Positions 52,094 to 62,012 are shown, counted from the first letter of the stretch. The stretch is DNA of 64,000 bases from Flavobacterium noncentrifugens (GCF_900100375.1 NZ_FNEZ01000003.1:344183-408182), one strand, 5' to 3'. A program made the numbers and translations. Notes: generated by a model from the letters alone, not told the origin.

Positions 52094-55000
52094 TTACTTT
52101 ACTGTGATTTTTTTAGTTGCAGATTGTTTTCCGTCTTTAATCGTTACGATGTACACGCCGCTTTTTAAAAGTGTTTTTGGTGCGACCGTAATTTTGTTGC
52201 TGACTGCAATTTGTTTTTCATGATAAACCTCCTGCCCCAGCATGTTTGTAATTTGAACAGTGACATCTGAAGCATTTTGTGGAAGCGCAATCTCAAATTT
52301 GTTTTCGGTAACCGGATTCGGATAAATGCGGATGTCTTTTGAAAATTCATTTTCCGACATTGCAAGTGCCGTTGCTGCAAAAATAATGTCAAAACGGTTT
52401 TCGATGCTGCTTGCCGGAATGGTGGAATTTATTGTGAATACAACCGTTTTTTCCTGTCCGTTTGTCAACTCGGTCGTCGTTCCTGTATAATTGTCTTTTA
52501 AGTAAGGAACGGCGTTGTTGATTCCGCTTACAGCAATTTTGAATGTATAATTCGTATTTCTATACTGCGTGATCGAAATCGGCAATACATCTGCAGCCGT
52601 CGGCCAGAACCTGCTTTCGTAGCTGTAGATTTTGCTGTTTGCCATACGGCCCATATTTTCATCCTGGTTTACTGGTTTCGGTGCATCGAAAGTATCGATA
52701 TCATTGCTGTAATTGTCGCCAAAACGAATCATAAGTCCATCGGCAGCGGCAGCATTTGCTGCAAGTGCGCTGCTTTCATATAAAGTAATGCGCATTTCCC
52801 CTTCAACTAAAGCAGATTGTTTGTAAACCGTGGTCGTTGCAGTTGATAAGTGTTTGTAATTTTCCTTAAATGTCAGCGATGGCATTCCCGCAGTTGCCGT
52901 TTTAATGAAACATGCCTGTCCCGGCTGCAAATACCTATCGGCAGAAGAACCTAAAACATTGTTGGTATTGTTTCCCAGATTTACCGTAACGTATGCGCCG
53001 CGCGTGTTGCTCGTTGCATCCCACATATAGTAGAAATTGCGTTCCAGAAGCGAACTGTCATTCAGCAACAAGCCCATATCTACCGGTGCCTGGTACGGAT
53101 TTCCGATAAGACTGAAACCTCCTGCAACCGGATTTAAATCAGTTACAGCAACATTTCCCGTACGGATTGTTCCTGTCGTACGTAAGGTTGTAATGGTTGA
53201 AGGCGCACTGTTTACAGTTTGGTTTACCGTTCTGTCACCTCTTACGAGCATTCGGTAAGCCACGCCGGCAGTCATATTTAAATTTGTACTCGTTGCTGCT
53301 ACCCAAGCGCTTCCGCCTGCGGTATTATTATTCAGATAAGTATATAATGACGGATTGTTGCTTCCCGAAATATCGAAGCCGTTTCCAGCACCACCAACAC
53401 CTGTAATATCTGTTCCAATTCCGACCGGATCGATTGCCGGGCCGTTTTCCTGCCAGTTGCTGTGGATCGTTCCGCCATCTGTAGGAGATGAAAGAAAACG
53501 GAAAGCGCGGCGTGACGGAATGTATCGTTCCACAGTCATTGTTCCGCTAACCGAACCTGTAACCGGGGCGATCATCGCAGTCGTCGTTGCATTGCTTTTG
53601 AGTGTCAGTAAATTTCCTGTTGTAAAATTCCCTGTTTTTACATCAAGGATTCCGGTCAGGTTGTTTTCACCGAGCATGATTACGCCCGAAGCATTATTAA
53701 TGGTAAGATTCTTAATAGTATTGAATGCAAAAACATTTGCCGGTATTTGCTGTTGGCTTGCGCCGATGAAATGCACTGTTCCGTCAACGGTGGTAAATGT
53801 ACCCGAACTGCTGATTGTTCCTGCGATTTCGATTACTCCGAAATTGGTAATCAAAATATTTGCACCTGAAGCAATATTGATATTCCTGCAAATTCCTGTT
53901 CCCGATGCCAAAACCGGGTAACGTCCTGATCCTGTCACCGGAATATTCGCATCAATCACGGCATTCGGGATTTGGTTGCAGCTCCAGTTCCCTGTTGTAT
54001 TCCAATCGGTGCTCAAAGAGCCAGTCCAGTTGTTGCTGTTGCTCACAGTTATTGTCGCTGTTGCCGATGTAGCTACAGTACAGCTTCCGCTGGTGGCCAC
54101 TGCACGGTAATATGTTGTGGCAGCCAATGCTGGAGTGTTGTATGTATTTGTGGTTGCGCCGCTTCCACCGGCAACGTTTACCCAGCCGGAAGTTCCGTTT
54201 GGTGATTGCTGCCATTGGATGGTTCCGACAGTTCCGCTTACAGATACCGTTGAATTGCTGTTGTAGCAAACATTTTGGTTTGCCGAAATCGTTCCGGCAT
54301 TCGGCAACAAACTGATGCCTATCATCACCGCATCAGAATAAACCGCAGAACAAATGCCATTGGTTGCCGCTGCACGGAAATATTTTGCCGTGGTTAAAGC
54401 GGCGGTGGTGTAAGAAGCCGTTGTTGCTCCACTTCCTGATGAAACATTGGTCCAGCCAGTCGTTCCGTTTGGAGATTCCTGCCATTGGATCGTTCCGACA
54501 GTTCCGCTAACAGCAACCATCGCAGTCGTATTGTAACAGATGGTTTGGTTGGCTGAAATTGTTCCTGCATTCGAAAGCGGCGTCACCGCAATGAGGATGC
54601 TGTTTGAATTAACAGATGAACATTCGCCGCTTGTCACTGCTGTACGGAAATACGTGTTCGTTGTCAAATTTGCCGTTGTATATGAAGCTGTTGCAGCGCC
54701 GCTTCCGCCAATGACATTTACCCAATTTGAAGTTCCATCAACAGATTGCTGCCACTGGACCGTTCCTGTTTGCCCAGAAAGTGTCAATCCGGTTGATGTT
54801 CCAGAACAAATCGTTTTTGCAACTGAAGCGGTTCCTCCAACCGATAATGGATTTACCGTTACGGCAACGGCATTGGTCGTGATTGCAGCGCACGTTAAAT
54901 TGTTGGCTTTTGTAACCGCATAATAATATTTCACGCCCGCTATATTTGTTGGAGGCGAATAATAGGCGTTTGTCGCGCCTGAGATCAGCGTTCCGGTTGT

Positions 55001-56545
55001 ATTGTTATTTACGGTATTGGAATACCATTGGTACGCTACATTCAAGCCTCCGGAAGAAGTTCCAATCACGGCCGTTGTATTGATACATGCCGCTAAAGGC
55101 TGAGGTTGCAAGATAATCGCAGTATTTAAGTAAGCTGGATCACTGGTTACAGATCCGGCAGTATTCGTAACTACAACAGTATAAATTCCAAAATTTACTG
55201 CAGTGACAACAGGAATATAATAAGTTGATGATGTTGCACCGGGAATATTCACGCCATTTTTCTTCCATTGGTAAGTCAGCCCTGAACCTGTCGCTGTAAC
55301 CGAGAAAGTCGCATTATCTAAAAATTGTCCGGGACAAACCGTTAGAGAAGCAGGATGTGAGGTGATTACCGGGCTCGGAATTAAAAATGCCGATGCATTG
55401 TAAGCGATAAATGCCGGATCGCTGTCACCGCCGGGCATCAGTTTGAATTTGGTTACCGAAGCGGCATTTGCTGCAGTAATCCCAAAATCCGAAAGCTTAA
55501 AAGCAATCATCCTGATGTCACGCGTTCCCGGCGTTCCGTTGCCAATAGGCATTGCATCTGCGTAAGCGGCATTTGTTGGCAATGTAAAAAGATCCAGTTT
55601 TGAAGTCCCGATGGCGTCGATCGCACTTAAATTGGCCTGAACCGGATTTCCGACGATATTTCCGCTTGCATCGGTAAACGCATAAATATCGACAACGGTT
55701 GTTGGAGAAGCGATTTGTGTCACTAAAATATCGGGTTTTGCATCTGAAATGGCAGCGGTCACGATATTGCTGACGGCAAAATCAAGGATCATGCTGCTGC
55801 TGATGTTGGTCACGCCTGTTCCAAGGTCGAGTCCTTTGGTTCCGTCCGTTAGCACATCCCTTACTTTTAAAGTCGAAACCACTGGCGAAAGATAATTTGA
55901 AGCATTTGCATCACCGTCGATTTTAGTTCCCAAAGCCAGGTAATTTGCATTGCCTACGGTATTTCCAGTAATGGCGTTGATCGGCAGCGCCCTATAATCT
56001 CCGAAATTGGTTGGCTGTAATAGATTTGCAAGCGTAATTGCAAGGTCGTTAACACCAGTGGTATAAACCACGCCACCATTTGAAAACGCAAGCATGTTGT
56101 GGTGCGTATCGGGTTGCTCAGAAGCTATTGCCGATGTTGCTGTAGATGACCAGAAACCATTGAAATCGGAAATGAGGCGGCTCACGGCAGCTGTCGCCGG
56201 AGTTGCGGCAGACGTAATGTAGGTTGCATTTCCGCCAGTTCCTGTACCAGAAGCATTGGTTACTTTAACTGCTCCGGATGCGCCCATACCAACAATAGCG
56301 GTAATCTGCGTGCTGGAGTTGACTGTGAAGCCTGCTGCATTTGTCCCGCCGAAAGTTACGGCAGTTGCATTTGTAAAATTGGTTCCGGTAATTATGACCG
56401 GCGTTCGCATTGTCATGGATGCAGGCGAAAAAGAAGCCACTGTTGGCGCTTGTGCATACAGTCCAATCGGTAAGAAAAAAGCAAATAGTAAGAGGTGCAA
56501 AAGCAGTCGTTTTGCATGCCTTAAGAAAGGTAAAATTGCCATCAT
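52094..56545 (-). CDS. Large T9SS adhesin-like protein with IPT/TIG, Ig-like and three tandem repeats
   Basis: 1483 residues. Signal peptide (RLLLHLLLFAFFLPIGLYAQ), an IPT/TIG domain (FSPASMTMRTPVIITGTNFT), a region of about 250 residues with no clear family, an Ig-like domain (VITSHPASLTVCPGQ, LTYQWKKNGVNIPGATSSTY), and a second Ig-like domain. Three tandem units of about 88 residues follow, each starting near G-T-x-S-x-N/K-x-x-C and containing GTV-Q-W-Q-x-S-x-D/NG (DNA about 54030-54850, minus strand). A long beta-rich C-terminal part and a T9SS sorting domain (IRIYPNPVTENKFEI to SATKKITVK) complete it. Cell-surface protein; each repeat has a Cys that may pair. Ligand unknown. Confidence 0.85.
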   Translation of the reverse strand: MMAILPFLRHAKRLLLHLLLFAFFLPIGLYAQAPTVASFSPASMTMRTPVIITGTNFTNATAVTFGGTNAAGFTVNSSTQITAIVGMGASGAVKVTNASGTGTGGNATYITSAATPATAAVSRLISDFNGFWSSTATSAIASEQPDTHHNMLAFSNGGVVYTTGVNDLAITLANLLQPTNFGDYRALPINAITGNTVGNANYLALGTKIDGDANASNYLSPVVSTLKVRDVLTDGTKGLDLGTGVTNISSSMILDFAVSNIVTAAISDAKPDILVTQIASPTTVVDIYAFTDASGNIVGNPVQANLSAIDAIGTSKLDLFTLPTNAAYADAMPIGNGTPGTRDIRMIAFKLSDFGITAANAASVTKFKLMPGGDSDPAFIAYNASAFLIPSPVITSHPASLTVCPGQFLDNATFSVTATGSGLTYQWKKNGVNIPGATSSTYYIPVVTAVNFGIYTVVVTNTAGSVTSDPAYLNTAIILQPQPLAACINTTAVIGTSSGGLNVAYQWYSNTVNNNTTGTLISGATNAYYSPPTNIAGVKYYYAVTKANNLTCAAITTNAVAVTVNPLSVGGTASVAKTICSGTSTGLTLSGQTGTVQWQQSVDGTSNWVNVIGGSGAATASYTTANLTTNTYFRTAVTSGECSSVNSNSILIAVTPLSNAGTISANQTICYNTTAMVAVSGTVGTIQWQESPNGTTGWTNVSSGSGATTASYTTAALTTAKYFRAAATNGICSAVYSDAVMIGISLLPNAGTISANQNVCYNSNSTVSVSGTVGTIQWQQSPNGTSGWVNVAGGSGATTNTYNTPALAATTYYRAVATSGSCTVATSATATITVSNSNNWTGSLSTDWNTTGNWSCNQIPNAVIDANIPVTGSGRYPVLASGTGICRNINIASGANILITNFGVIEIAGTISSSGTFTTVDGTVHFIGASQQQIPANVFAFNTIKNLTINNASGVIMLGENNLTGILDVKTGNFTTGNLLTLKSNATTTAMIAPVTGSVSGTMTVERYIPSRRAFRFLSSPTDGGTIHSNWQENGPAIDPVGIGTDITGVGGAGNGFDISGSNNPSLYTYLNNNTAGGSAWVAATSTNLNMTAGVAYRMLVRGDRTVNQTVNSAPSTITTLRTTGTIRTGNVAVTDLNPVAGGFSLIGNPYQAPVDMGLLLNDSSLLERNFYYMWDATSNTRGAYVTVNLGNNTNNVLGSSADRYLQPGQACFIKTATAGMPSLTFKENYKHLSTATTTVYKQSALVEGEMRITLYESSALAANAAAADGLMIRFGDNYSNDIDTFDAPKPVNQDENMGRMANSKIYSYESRFWPTAADVLPISITQYRNTNYTFKIAVSGINNAVPYLKDNYTGTTTELTNGQEKTVVFTINSTIPASSIENRFDIIFAATALAMSENEFSKDIRIYPNPVTENKFEIALPQNASDVTVQITNMLGQEVYHEKQIAVSNKITVAPKTLLKSGVYIVTIKDGKQSATKKITVK
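54030..54850 (-). repeat. Three tandem coding repeats of about 264 bases
   Basis: The three units share GTISANQTICYN-like starts, GTVGTIQWQ cores and YTTAALTTAKYF-like ends; the two downstream ones are most similar. Confidence 0.75.
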
Positions 56546-56632
56546 AAATTTGGGGTTTAGGAAATATAAAGATTGCTGTAACTATTACAGTTCTTGAGAA
56601 ATAGTATGGATTTTATAGCGTTAAAAAATGTG

Positions 56633-56640
56633 TACCTTTG
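56633..56640 (+). promoter_or_regulatory. Orphan -7 element
   Basis: TACCTTTG, the same variant used before uvrA, the cupin and the DEAD helicase genes. The next plus-strand gene starts about 283 bases further on. The 378 bases 56546-56923 hold no convincing ORF; an imperfect hairpin CTGAA/TTCAG lies 10 bases downstream. Confidence 0.35.
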
Positions 56641-56923
56641 CCAAACCGACTGAATTTTGGGAAATTTCAGACGAAATGTAAAAGATTGATTATCAGGTTT
56701 TTTTGTTTCGGCAAATTAAACTCAATTATTTTTTTTGAAAGTATCAACAACTGTTAATTTGACGATGAAACACTGATAAAATCGATGAAATACATATTTA
56801 ATACTGATAATACTACAAAAATGAATGGTTATTGTAGGTAAAAACTTAAAGAACTGAGAATGATTTTTTTACAGATTTTCATTTAAATTTTCTTTTGTAA
56901 GAATTATAACGCTAAAAAACTAT

Positions 56924-57505
56924 ATGAAGCTCGTATTTGCATCCAACAACAAGAACAAAATCACAGAAATCCAGTCGATGCTGCCACCGAAAATCCAAAT
57001 TTTAAGCCTGGAAGAGATCGGGTGTTTTGAAGATATAGCCGAAAAAGCAGATACGATTGAAGGAAATGCCATCTTAAAGGCAAATTATGTGACTGAGAAT
57101 TATGGCTATGATTGCTTTGCAGATGATTCGGGATTGGAAGTCAATGCGCTAAATGGCGAACCCGGAGTTTATTCGGCGCGTTATGCAGGCCCGCAGCGAA
57201 ATTCCGATGATAATATGACTAAATTGCTATCCGAACTTTCGGGTAAAACCGACAGGAGTGCGAATTTCAAAACGGTGATCGCCCTAAATTTAAACGGAAA
57301 TCAACAGCTTTTCACCGGAATCATCAACGGAAACATTACGTCGGAAAAAACCGGAAATCAAGGATTTGGATACGATCCAATTTTCCGCCCCGACGGGTAT
57401 CAAAAAACTTTCGCCGAATTTTCACTTGAAGAAAAAGCAAAAATCAGCCACCGCGGCATTGCCGTCAAACAACTGATTGACTTCCTGAACGATAGTGAAA
57501 AATAA
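56924..57505 (+). CDS. rdgB: XTP/dITP diphosphatase (RdgB/HAM1)
   Basis: 193 residues. Landmarks: FASNNKNKITEIQSML near the N-terminus, CFADDSGLEVNALNGEPGVY, SARYAG, FGYDPIFRPDGYQKTFAEFS, ISHRGIAVKQL. The enzyme hydrolyses non-canonical purine nucleotides (ITP, XTP) to keep them out of DNA and RNA. Length is that of the family. It stands alone before the DEAD helicase gene; a very weak or no consensus -7 element is visible directly upstream. Confidence 0.92.
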   Translation: MKLVFASNNKNKITEIQSMLPPKIQILSLEEIGCFEDIAEKADTIEGNAILKANYVTENYGYDCFADDSGLEVNALNGEPGVYSARYAGPQRNSDDNMTKLLSELSGKTDRSANFKTVIALNLNGNQQLFTGIINGNITSEKTGNQGFGYDPIFRPDGYQKTFAEFSLEEKAKISHRGIAVKQLIDFLNDSEK

Positions 57506-57656
57506 TTTTTTCCATCAGCCAAAATCATCGATCAGCTGCCCAATTATCAATTGTCAATTATTCACTATCCATTACAATTCCATAACTTTCTGATTATCAA
57601 TTCTAATTAAAAAATTAAATCTCCAAAACGCATTAGTATTTACAAGATATAAGGTG

Positions 57657-57664
57657 TACCTTTG
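57657..57664 (+). promoter_or_regulatory. -7 promoter element of the DEAD-box helicase gene
   Basis: TACCTTTG, 21 bases before the ATG at 57686. It overlaps the first codon of an eight-codon longer frame and so argues for the later start. Confidence 0.5.
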
Positions 57665-57685
57665 CGCCCTATTTTAAATACATAT

Positions 57686-59614
57686 ATGAATAAATTTGAA
57701 CAATTAGGATTGAGTGAGTCGCTACTGAGGGCGATTTTAGATCTAGGATTTGAGAATCCGACCGAAGTACAGGAGAAAGCGATTCCCCTATTATTGGAAA
57801 AAGACACAGACATGGTTGCGCTCGCCCAGACGGGGACAGGGAAAACAGCAGCGTTTGGTTTTCCGCTAATCCAGAAGATTGACGCCAACAACAGAAATAC
57901 TCAGGCGTTAATTTTATCACCTACACGCGAACTTTGTTTGCAGATTACGAATGAAATCAAAAACTACTCTAAATACGAAAAAGGTATTAATGTAGTTGCG
58001 GTTTACGGCGGCGCCAGCATTACCGATCAGGCGCGCGACATCAAAAGAGGCGCACAGATCATTGTGGCGACTCCGGGAAGAATGCAGGATATGATCAATA
58101 GAGGTTTGGTGAACATTTCACAGATCAACTATTGCATCCTTGATGAGGCAGACGAAATGCTGAACATGGGTTTTTACGAAGACATTGTAAACATCCTTTC
58201 TACATCTCCGGACGAAAAAAGCACTTGGTTGTTCTCGGCTACGATGCCGCAGGAAGTGGCGCGAATTGCAAAACAATTCATGCACGATCCATTGGAAATT
58301 ACTGTTGGTGCTAAAAATTCAGGTTCAGCAACCGTTTCTCACGAATTTTACCTCGTGAACGCACGCGACCGTTACGAAGCTTTGAAAAGATTGGCAGATG
58401 CGAATCCGGACATTTTCTCTGTAGTGTTTTGTCGTACGAAAAGAGACACGCAACAAGTGGCTGAAAAACTCATCGAAGACGGATATAGCGCAGCAGCGTT
58501 GCACGGCGATTTGTCGCAGGCACAGCGTGATTCAGTAATGAAATCATTCCGTGGAAGACAAATCCAGATGTTGGTTGCCACCGATGTTGCCGCACGTGGA
58601 ATCGACGTAGACAACATTACACACGTTGTAAACTACCAGTTGCCAGACGAAATCGAAACCTACAACCACCGTTCAGGAAGAACCGGACGTGCAGGAAAAT
58701 TGGGAACTTCGATCGTAATCGTAACGAAAAGTGAGATCAGGAAAATTTCTGCAATCGAAAGAATCATCAAACAGAAATTCGAAGAAAAAACAATCCCAAG
58801 CGGAATCGAAATCTGCGAAATCCAGTTGTTGCACCTGGCCAATAAAATTAAAGATACTGAAGTCGATCACGAGATCGATACGTATCTTCCGGCGATAACC
58901 AGCGTTCTCGAAGACCTTTCAAAAGAAGAACTGATCAAGAAAATGGTTTCTGTAGAATTCAACCGTTTCATCAATTATTACAAAAAGACACGTGATTTGT
59001 CTTCGCAATCAGCCGGTTCAGACCGCCGCGAATCTTCAGATCGTGAGCCACGAGAAAGCAACGGAAGCGCCGTGCGTTACTTCGTCAACATCGGTTCACG
59101 TGACAATTTCGACTGGATGTCTTTGAAAGATTTCTTAAAAGAAACGCTTGATTTAGGCCGCGATGATGTTTATAAAGTCGATGTGAAAGAAGGTTTCTCT
59201 TTCTTCAACACCGATCCTGAACATACCGATAAAGTAATGGACGTTCTAAACAACATCCAACTCGAAGGCAGAAGAATCAACGTCGAAATTTCTAAAAATG
59301 ACGGTGGCGGAAGACGCGACCACAATGGAAGAAGTTCAGGCGGAAGCTTTGGTGGCGGAAGAAGTTCGGCTCCAAGAAGAGAAGGAAATTTTGCCCCGAG
59401 AAAAGAAGGCGGATTCAGAAGCGACCGTTCATCAGCTCCCAGAGAAGGTGGATTTGCGCCAAGAACTGGTTCTCCACGTCGTGAAGGCGGATTTTCATCC
59501 GATCGTCCGGCAAGAAGAGCAGACGCTCCTAGAACGGAAGGTTTCGCTGAAAGAGCACCAAGACGTTCAGAAAGTTTCGGCGATTCTAAACCAAAACGCC
59601 CAAGAAAGAGCTAA
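57686..59614 (+). CDS. DEAD-box RNA helicase with RNA-binding domain and RG-rich tail
   Basis: 642 residues from the ATG chosen. Q motif (FEQLGLSESLLRAILDLGFE), Walker A AQTGTGKTAAF, PTRELCLQ, LDEADEML, SAT, HRSGRTGRAG. After the helicase core (about 1-400) a DbpA-like RNA-binding domain is seen (VRYFVNIGSRDNFDWMSLKD to LEGRRINVEISK), then a disordered tail of about 95 residues with RG, RR and GG motifs (GGSFGGGRSSAPRREGNF). Cold-shock/ribosome-assembly type helicases share this layout. The tail is probably an RNA-binding disordered segment. Confidence 0.92.
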   Translation: MNKFEQLGLSESLLRAILDLGFENPTEVQEKAIPLLLEKDTDMVALAQTGTGKTAAFGFPLIQKIDANNRNTQALILSPTRELCLQITNEIKNYSKYEKGINVVAVYGGASITDQARDIKRGAQIIVATPGRMQDMINRGLVNISQINYCILDEADEMLNMGFYEDIVNILSTSPDEKSTWLFSATMPQEVARIAKQFMHDPLEITVGAKNSGSATVSHEFYLVNARDRYEALKRLADANPDIFSVVFCRTKRDTQQVAEKLIEDGYSAAALHGDLSQAQRDSVMKSFRGRQIQMLVATDVAARGIDVDNITHVVNYQLPDEIETYNHRSGRTGRAGKLGTSIVIVTKSEIRKISAIERIIKQKFEEKTIPSGIEICEIQLLHLANKIKDTEVDHEIDTYLPAITSVLEDLSKEELIKKMVSVEFNRFINYYKKTRDLSSQSAGSDRRESSDREPRESNGSAVRYFVNIGSRDNFDWMSLKDFLKETLDLGRDDVYKVDVKEGFSFFNTDPEHTDKVMDVLNNIQLEGRRINVEISKNDGGGRRDHNGRSSGGSFGGGRSSAPRREGNFAPRKEGGFRSDRSSAPREGGFAPRTGSPRREGGFSSDRPARRADAPRTEGFAERAPRRSESFGDSKPKRPRKS

Positions 59615-59706
59615 ACGAAAGTCTTTTAGTTAATTTTCTTATAATTTACTGGAGACTGCAAAATATCTTAACGTGTTTTATTACTTTTAGACCTTTAAAA
59701 CACCCC

Positions 59707-60471
59707 ATGAGATATTTTGTAGTCTTCTTTTTTTTGTTCCTTACCACAACTTTAATGGCGCAGGACGTTACCTCGCAAAAGGTTTCGGGAGTCATTGTCA
59801 ACGACAACGGACTTGCGGCAATCTCAAATGTGAATGTCATCAACCTGAATAAAGTACGCGGAACGATTTCCGATGCGAAAGGTTTTTTTGAAATTGAGGT
59901 TTCGGTGAATGATACACTGCATTTTTCCCTTATCGGATTCCAATCGATCAAAGTGCGTGTAACCAATGACTGGATCAAAAATAAAACGACCAAAATCCAG
60001 CTGACCGAAAAAGCGATCGCGCTAGAGGAAGTCAACATTATGCCCTACAATCTTACCGGATATCTCGAAATCGACTCTAAACTGATTCCGACACGCGAGA
60101 ATTTCCGTTACAGCATTTCCGGCCTGACCGAAGGTTATGAAGCAGGTGAATATTCGCCAAATGCATTCGGGCGCGTTTTAGGATCGATCTTCAATCCTGC
60201 CGACATGCTCTATAATTTCTTCGGAAAGAAGCCTAAAGAACTCAAAAGGCTGAAGGAAATGAAGAAAGATGAAACCGTGCGAAATTTGCTTGAATCCAAA
60301 TACGACCGCGAAACGATTGCCGTACTTTTAGGCATCAATAAAAATGAGATTGCAGAGATTTTACAGCGTTGCAACTACTCCGATTCATTTATACAGACTG
60401 CAAATGACCTTCAGATCATGGACGCGATCAGCGGCTGTTATGAGGAATATAAGATTTTGAAGAAAAAGTAG
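59707..60471 (+). CDS. Secreted carboxypeptidase-regulatory-like domain protein
   Basis: 254 residues. Signal peptide MRYFVVFFFLFLTTTLMAQ. Residues about 25-105 form a carboxypeptidase-D regulatory-like beta domain (VSGVIVNDNGLAAISNVNVI, GTISDAKGFFEIEVSVNDTL, HFSLIGFQSIKVRV). The rest is helical and unfamiliar (KKPKELKRLKEMKKDETVRN, LESKYDRETIAVLLGINKNE). Such proteins occur widely in Flavobacteriia next to SusC-like genes, but here no importer is adjacent. It converges on trmH with two bases between stops. Function unknown. Confidence 0.75.
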   Translation: MRYFVVFFFLFLTTTLMAQDVTSQKVSGVIVNDNGLAAISNVNVINLNKVRGTISDAKGFFEIEVSVNDTLHFSLIGFQSIKVRVTNDWIKNKTTKIQLTEKAIALEEVNIMPYNLTGYLEIDSKLIPTRENFRYSISGLTEGYEAGEYSPNAFGRVLGSIFNPADMLYNFFGKKPKELKRLKEMKKDETVRNLLESKYDRETIAVLLGINKNEIAEILQRCNYSDSFIQTANDLQIMDAISGCYEEYKILKKK

Positions 60472-60473
60472 TT

Positions 60474-61133
60474 TTAATTGATCGACTCGAAATATCTCGC
60501 TTCAATCCGCTTAATGTCTTTAATCGAATTTTTTGCCCACTCGATTCTTTTTTCTAAAATTTGTTCTTCGGATAATTGCCAATGAAGATCGGATTTGTGC
60601 AACCGGCCCATTAAATTCTGAATGATGATTGCTGCCGAAACTGAAATATTCAGGCTTTCGGTAAAACCAACCATCGGGATTTTCAGAAAACCATCGGCTT
60701 GCTCTAAAACTTCTGGTGACAATCCGTTTCTCTCCGTTCCGAAAAATAAGGCAGAAGGTTGCGAAATATCAAAATCATCCAATAAACAATCATTTTCATG
60801 CGGCGTGGTCGCGATGATTTTATAGCCTTTGCTTTTAAGGTTTGAAATACAATCTGAAATACTTTCAAAACGGTTGACGTCGACCCACTTTTGCGCGCCC
60901 ATTGCAATTTCCTTATCGATGCTTTTTCCGTATTTTTCCTCGATCACATTAAGTTCCTGAATCCCGAAAACTTCACAGCTTCGCATGACAGCGCTGGTGT
61001 TGTGCAGCTGGAAAATGTCTTCAATCGCAACCGTAAAATGATTGGTTCGCTTGGCAAGCACATCGGCAAAACGGATTTTGCGGTTGTCTGTTAAAAATCC
61101 TTCGAGGTAATTTAAGTAATCGAGATCGGCCAT
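60474..61133 (-). CDS. TrmH family tRNA/rRNA (guanosine-2'-O) methyltransferase
   Basis: 219 residues, SPOUT fold. The three family motifs are clear: LHNTSAVMRSCEVFGIQEL, ALFFGTERNGLSPEVLEQAD and IPMVGFTESLNISVSAAIII. The short length and lack of an N-terminal extra domain fit tRNA Gm18 methylase TrmH rather than the longer rRNA methylases. It acts in the cytoplasm on tRNA. Confidence 0.88.
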   Translation of the reverse strand: MADLDYLNYLEGFLTDNRKIRFADVLAKRTNHFTVAIEDIFQLHNTSAVMRSCEVFGIQELNVIEEKYGKSIDKEIAMGAQKWVDVNRFESISDCISNLKSKGYKIIATTPHENDCLLDDFDISQPSALFFGTERNGLSPEVLEQADGFLKIPMVGFTESLNISVSAAIIIQNLMGRLHKSDLHWQLSEEQILEKRIEWAKNSIKDIKRIEARYFESIN

Positions 61134-61149
61134 CGTAAAAATATTTCAG

Positions 61150-61157
61150 CAAAAATA
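61150..61157 (-). promoter_or_regulatory. -7 promoter element of the TrmH-family gene
   Basis: Minus-strand TATTTTTG, 16 bases before the ATG. Confidence 0.45.
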
Positions 61158-61247
61158 ACAAAACCAAACGAATCATTTTTTAGATAAAATTTATAAATCT
61201 GCGTAAATTCGCGTCATCCGGATCATCCGCGTTCAAAATTTACTGTT

Positions 61248-61940
61248 ATGAAAAAGAAACTTATCGTATTGACAGGTGCCGGAATTTCCGCCGAAAGCGG
61301 CATCAAAACCTTCCGCGACAGCGACGGACTCTGGGAAGGCCACAATGTAATGGATGTTGCTACGCCCGAAGGCTGGAACAAAAACAAAGAATTGGTACTC
61401 GATTTCTACAACCAGCGCCGCCGCCAATTGCATGAAGTCAAACCCAATCGCGGACATGAGATTTTAGCCGAACTCGAAAATGATTTCGACGTTCATATTA
61501 TTACTCAAAATGTAGACAACCTGCACGAAAAAGCCGGAAGTTCAAATGTTTTGCATCTGCACGGCGAATTGTTAAAAGTGCGCAGCACCAAAAATCAAGA
61601 TTGCATTTTAAACTGGGCAGAAGACCTGAACATTGGTGATTTGGATGAAAACGGAAATCAATTGCGGCCACATATTGTTTGGTTTGGCGAAGAAGTCCCG
61701 AATTTGGAAGAAGCAATCCAATTGGCGCAGCAAGCCGATATTTTTGCCGTCATCGGAACATCATTGCAAGTATATCCTGCGGCCGGTTTGATGGATTTTA
61801 CGAATCATCATGTGCCGGTTTTTTACATCGATCCGAAGCCTGCGGCGGTTCCAAACATTGGCAAACGACTCGAAATAATCGCCGAACCGGCGTCGGTCGG
61901 AATGGAAATTTTACAAAAAAAATTAAACCAAATTTTATAA
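61248..61940 (+). CDS. cobB: Sirtuin NAD-dependent deacylase without zinc ribbon
   Basis: 230 residues. NAD-binding motifs GAGISAESGIKTFRDSDGLW, TQNVDNLH (86-93) and catalytic His105 in LHLHGEL are present. Tyr54 and Arg57 in FYNQRRRQL match the Y-x-x-R acyl-lysine pocket of class III sirtuins such as bacterial CobB, so desuccinylase or demalonylase activity is plausible. The structural zinc ribbon is not preserved: between LLKVRSTKNQDCILNW and LRPHIVWFGE there is one Cys instead of four. The insert region is otherwise of normal length. Stands alone on its strand between trmH and purB. Confidence 0.88.
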   Translation: MKKKLIVLTGAGISAESGIKTFRDSDGLWEGHNVMDVATPEGWNKNKELVLDFYNQRRRQLHEVKPNRGHEILAELENDFDVHIITQNVDNLHEKAGSSNVLHLHGELLKVRSTKNQDCILNWAEDLNIGDLDENGNQLRPHIVWFGEEVPNLEEAIQLAQQADIFAVIGTSLQVYPAAGLMDFTNHHVPVFYIDPKPAAVPNIGKRLEIIAEPASVGMEILQKKLNQIL

Positions 61941-62012
61941 TTTTCTAATTCGAAAATCTGTAAACTTTAACAATTCACCAGCCAAATCCTTTCATTTTCA
62001 AAACCGAAAAGT

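Noticed and set aside
57520..57600. AATTATCAATTGTCAATTATT-like short repeats, also near 16262
   Set aside because: Simple AT-rich repetition; too short and imperfect to call an element.
59298..59633. Second plus-strand frame in the RG-rich tail of the DEAD-box gene
   Set aside because: Generated by the repetitive codons of the tail; the helicase frame continues through it.
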